Positions 60,583-64,000 of a DNA stretch of 64,000 nt are shown piece after piece. The stretch covers positions 496,001 through 560,000 of the forward strand of contig JARVKI010000008.1 in assembly GCA_036674765.1 (NCBI GenBank), written 5' to 3'. A program made the position numbers and the translations under genes. The notes beneath the pieces are model-generated. The model did not search any database. It saw nothing but the letters and a program-made list of their open reading frames with translations, and was not told the origin of the DNA. Numbering within the stretch: position 1 is the first letter of the stretch; every line of letters begins with the position of its first letter. The stretch comes from Seiridium cupressi (lineage: Eukaryota > Ascomycota > Sordariomycetes > Amphisphaeriales > Sporocadaceae).

Positions 60583-62486
60583 CTATAGAGGGTATCTGAA
60601 AGACCTGAGTTGGAAGTCCGTCAAGTCCGCGAATTCTTCATTCGTAAAGTGCATCGCAGGGCCTGAAACGTGTTAGCTTCCGTAACTGAGTTTTCTTATT
60701 CAAAACTTACCCTCTGCATCTGATGCATCCTTCTTGTCGCGCCGGGTGTTCCATAACTTGTGCAGGAAGCCCAGAGAAGCTAGAAGAAGAGCTGTGAATA
60801 CCAGGAATGCCAGCATAGTATACTTGGCCGTCTGTCACTGATTAGAAAAAGCTTCGATATATACCATTGATTTCCTTACATAGTAGTTGGGCGCATCCTT
60901 GGCGGTGTAAGTCTGGGGCCCGATGATGTTTCCAACAGCATAGCCCAATTGATAGGCTGCGCCGAAAGCGAATTTCTTCGTAGAGCCAGCAACACCTCCG
61001 GTCATGTAGGCGATGATGAACAGGACACAGATTGGGACTGCAGGGAAATGGTAAGCATAATTTTCTGTTTGGCCGTCGGAGTGCTGGGCTCACATTGGTA
61101 CATCAGTATGTAACCGCCGTATCTGGCTCCGTAGTTTGCCTCAGGGATAGCCAGCATCATGATGACTCCGATGATGGCCAGTCCGAGTGCCCATAGGCCT
61201 CCGATCATTCGGTTGGTGTGCTTGGCGATATACAGAGCGAGGAATGTTCCCACGACCTGGGCACTGCCAGACCCCATGTTGAGGAGCGTTGACTGATTGG
61301 TGTCGAAACCAAATCCGGCAATAATGGTTGGTCCTATGTCATCCACGTTAGAGGCTGCGGAGGATCAAGGCCAGGTCAAAACGTACCGAACGCAGTGACA
61401 CCGCCATTGGGCAAGCCAGTGGCCACTAGAAGGAGGAAGATCATGTAAAATCTGACGTCAAGAAAGGCCTCCTTGAGCTGCGGCATGCTAAATTTCCAGA
61501 CCTCAGTTCCAGTCTTGTTTTCCCTGACGCGCTCAAGTGCGACGACCTTCTCCTCCTCCGTAAGCCATGAGGCTTCAGTTGGAGACGCCGCAAGCCAGAA
61601 CCAGAGGGTAACTCCAGTGAAGAATGTCAGTCCTCCATATAAGACGAAAAGTCCTTGCCACTTGAAGTGAGGTGACTGATTCATGGCCCATGCGAAGAAG
61701 CCGCCAAACACTCCTGCCCACCCCGAAGTTGTATACCAGATCGCGACGCGTGTGACCTGTTCGGACTTGGTGTAATACGAGCTCGTAATGTAAATGGCCG
61801 CTGGTGCCGTGCACACCTCGATCGCGCCCAGAAGGAATCGGACTGCAGCAAGGCTTCCAAAGTCATGACAGAGGGCGTGCATCGCAACGACGATACCCCA
61901 GAGCATGGCCATCACAGCGACGAACTTGGCTAGGGGCAGTCGCTGCATAAGGTATGTCGCTGGGATCTCGCCTCCAAGGTATCCGAAGCTGAAGAGATGT
62001 CGTGTAAGCCCCACGTCAACAACAAGGGGTGTGCATATGGACATACTAAACAATCGAACCCAGCCAGGAGTACTGGCTTGCAGTAAGATGAGCATCTGAC
62101 TTGATGCCCATAATTGCAGCAAAGGATAAACTGTTCTTGTCCTAAAGGTGACGGGTTAGCACATGGGCTGTCATTTTGATGCGGACTCTTCGTACCATGA
62201 GCTGTAGAAGATAGATTGTGAAGATCATCGGCATGATCCTCCAATCAATCTTCCGCAAGACTCGTTTGGCTTCGGCGGAATTTGGGTCGAAGTCGACATG
62301 GTGATGGGCGAGCAAGTCGAGCGCCTTGTCCTTGGTGGCTCCTGCCATCTTCAGCTCTTCATCAACATTCGCAACCTCGCCCTGCCATACAGTTCAGCAA
62401 CAGTTCAATTCTATCACCTTGATCTAGTGCATTACCTTGCCAATGTCGACGGGGCTCTCGACCGGTGACTTCTTCGTGTCGGCCAT
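60583..62486 (-). CDS. MFS transporter, Dal5/allantoate permease (anion:cation symporter) family
   Basis: Eight exons: 62486-62436, 62381-62196, 62141-62047, 61988-61387, 61333-61094, 61037-60880, 60831-60711, 60662-60583; 510 residues. Features of the family are the N-terminal VLRKIDWRIMPMIFTIYLLQ, then DKNSLSFAAIMG, SWLGSIVYFGYLGGEIPATY, RFLLGAIEVCTAPAAIYITS, the central ASWLTEEEKVVALERVREN loop, and the C-terminal TNEEFADLTDFQLRSFRY tail. About 12 membrane spans are expected. The family imports organic anions such as allantoate, vitamins or hydroxy-acids with protons at the plasma membrane. The substrate here is unknown. It is divergent from the 2-oxoglutarate dioxygenase across 520 bp, which suggests joint control. 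Confidence 0.92.
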
Positions 62487-63006
62487 GCTGACTCTGCTTT
62501 ATTTGCCCCTACAACAATTTGCTTTGCCGGTGACCTACGGGCAGGTCTTATGGTCGCACTCCTCCCGCATTGCATCCTAAATAATTCTTATCGACAACAT
62601 CGCTGCCGATACTGCTTATCAGGCTAGATGCCCGTAGATCAATTGAACAGACTTATCTGTGGGGTACACTTCAGCTAGCTCACATCCGGGTACATTTCCG
62701 GCAATGCATGCTGAGGTAGCTTATCAGCTATGCACACTGGTGCTATCATTGTGAACAGACCCGAGAGAGCTCGGAACAGGACTGCCGACATGAATCTGGG
62801 GCATCGTAACCTCGTGCATGTCCATGTTCTGCGTGAGCACGGTCCGGCCACTAACATCCGCAGCAACTCATGCAGAGTGGCGTGGCGAAAGAGCGCTGAA
62901 ACGTCAAAGATTGATAATAGATAATAATGGCGGCGCTGAACTTTGCAGCCAGTAGATCATACGGGCCAAACTGATGGTAAACTAAACATTTTTCAATAAA
63001 CTAGAT
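62487..63006. promoter_or_regulatory. Divergent promoter of the transporter and dioxygenase genes
   Basis: 520 bp between divergent ATGs with no supported frame. No unambiguous TATA box seen. Confidence 0.45.
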
Positions 63007-64000
63007 ATGGCGGAAAGACTTGTACCTATCATCTCACTGAGAGGTGTGTTACATTGTCCTTGTGTCTGCGCAACGAGAGAAAACTGATATAGACTTTCAG
63101 ACTTCGCTAATCGAAAGGCCGAAATCAGACAGCAGCTGGTGGAAGCTGCCGAGAGTGCTGGCTTCTTTACATTGGTTGACCATGGGATCAGTGTAGAGGA
63201 GATTGAGGCGCAGTTTGCCATATCCAAGGCATTTTTCGACCTACCCGCCGAGACCAAGGGGAAGACACCACATGACACCAAGACCAACAATGGCTGGGAG
63301 TACAAGGTAATCCGTACGTTTGATGCAGATAGTATCCTAGCTAACGGTTTCCACCAAGGCACAACTGCGGCCTAGCACTGGGACATATGACCAAAAAGAA
63401 TCCTTGTGGTTGATGCGAAACTCTGCTTGGCCCAATGATGTCGATGTCCCCAAGTTCCACGAGACGACAGAGAGTTTCATGTCGAAATGTGCAGATATCT
63501 CAAATCGAGTCCGTAAGTTGCTGAAAACATTTCAATTCTATGAGACATGATCCTGACTCAATCAGTCTCCTGCTTCTCTGTTGCTTTGGGGTTCGATGAG
63601 GACTTCCTAGTAACAGCGAACGACCCGGTAAAATCTGATTGCATGACGCAACTCCGTCTCCTCCACTATCCTCCCGCAGAGAATGCCGCCGGGACTTGGA
63701 GAGCAGGCACACACACCGACATTGGATGCTTGACGCTTCTGTTCCAGAGAGATGGAGAGGATGGTTTGGAGATTTGCCCAGGCCGAGAGTCGTGCACAAG
63801 CCATGCCATGGGCGACGTCTTCACACCTTTGCCAGCCAAGACTGGGCCGATCGTTGTTAACATTGGCGACATGCTCAGTACGTCATCATTTCGGGTTCTT
63901 GATCAAACAGAGTTATCTAACATTTGTGTAGTGGCGTGGTCGGATGATCGTTTGAAGTCCAATTTCCACCGGGTGCGCGCCAAGGATGCCGGAAAATCGC
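63007..64000 (+). CDS. 2-oxoglutarate/Fe(II)-dependent dioxygenase (isopenicillin-N-synthase-like), 3' end beyond window
   Basis: Five exons visible: 63007-63043, 63101-63306, 63359-63512, 63566-63877 and 63932 to the window edge; 259 residues so far. The N-terminal DIOX_N-like part (MAERLVPIISLRD, AAESAGFFTLVDHGIS) is followed by FFDLPAETKGK and NNGWEYK. The jelly-roll core has iron ligands His182 and Asp184 (GTHTDIG) and His249 (NFHRV). The 2-oxoglutarate-binding Arg (RxS) would lie just beyond the edge. Introns of 52-57 nt carry good branch sites (ctgac, ctaac). The family hydroxylates, desaturates or cyclises small molecules. Its divergent neighbour is a transporter, which fits uptake and conversion of the same compound. 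Confidence 0.9.

Overview
The window is nuclear DNA of a filamentous ascomycete (Pezizomycotina). The spliced genes have many short introns (about 48-101 nt) with GT..AG ends and CTAAC/CTGAC-type branch sites. The gene content is typical: Zn2Cys6 and C2H2 regulators, a Clr5-domain protein, a GH47 mannosidase, AP-1 beta-adaptin and Dal5-type MFS transporters. Motif style suggests an Aspergillus/Penicillium-like (Eurotiomycete) genome, but this is an impression and not a test. I reconstructed the exons by hand from splice signals, reading-frame phase and recognisable family motifs. Every spliced model listed closes in phase.

Layout. 0-12 kb is accessory and partly decayed. It holds a Gly-rich repeat protein, a truncated and broken six-hairpin glycosidase, an F-box-like protein with an internal 3x24-residue repeat, a broken MFS transporter, an intact FAD-dependent oxidoreductase and a broken Zn2Cys6 regulator. 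12-17 kb is a conserved housekeeping block: a DEK-C nuclear protein, a 52-residue predicted membrane protein whose first exon is only the ATG, and AP-1 beta-adaptin. 18.7-21 kb encodes an unusual three-part protein (STAND-like N-terminus, degenerate kinase, ZZ zinc finger). 23.8-31 kb carries a GH47 alpha-mannosidase, a zinc alcohol dehydrogenase, two tRNA-like repeats and a Clr5-domain protein. 31.9-32.1 kb holds an easily missed 63-residue small secreted protein. 36.3-39.5 kb is one five-exon C2H2+Zn2Cys6 transcription factor. 39.5-48 kb is a gene desert. At 48.1 kb is a small protein with a duplicated His-rich motif.

50-64 kb is a compact, intact metabolic block: a Zn2Cys6 regulator, a fragment of a dienelactone-hydrolase-like gene, a flavocytochrome b2-type 2-hydroxyacid dehydrogenase divergent from an alpha/beta hydrolase, a zinc-less MDR reductase, and a Dal5-type transporter divergent from a 2-oxoglutarate/Fe(II) dioxygenase that runs off the right edge. 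Two divergent promoters, a local regulator and complementary activities (ester hydrolysis, hydroxyacid oxidation, reduction, hydroxylation, uptake) suggest a small catabolic or tailoring cluster. No polyketide synthase, NRPS or terpene synthase is visible in the window, and the substrate is unknown.
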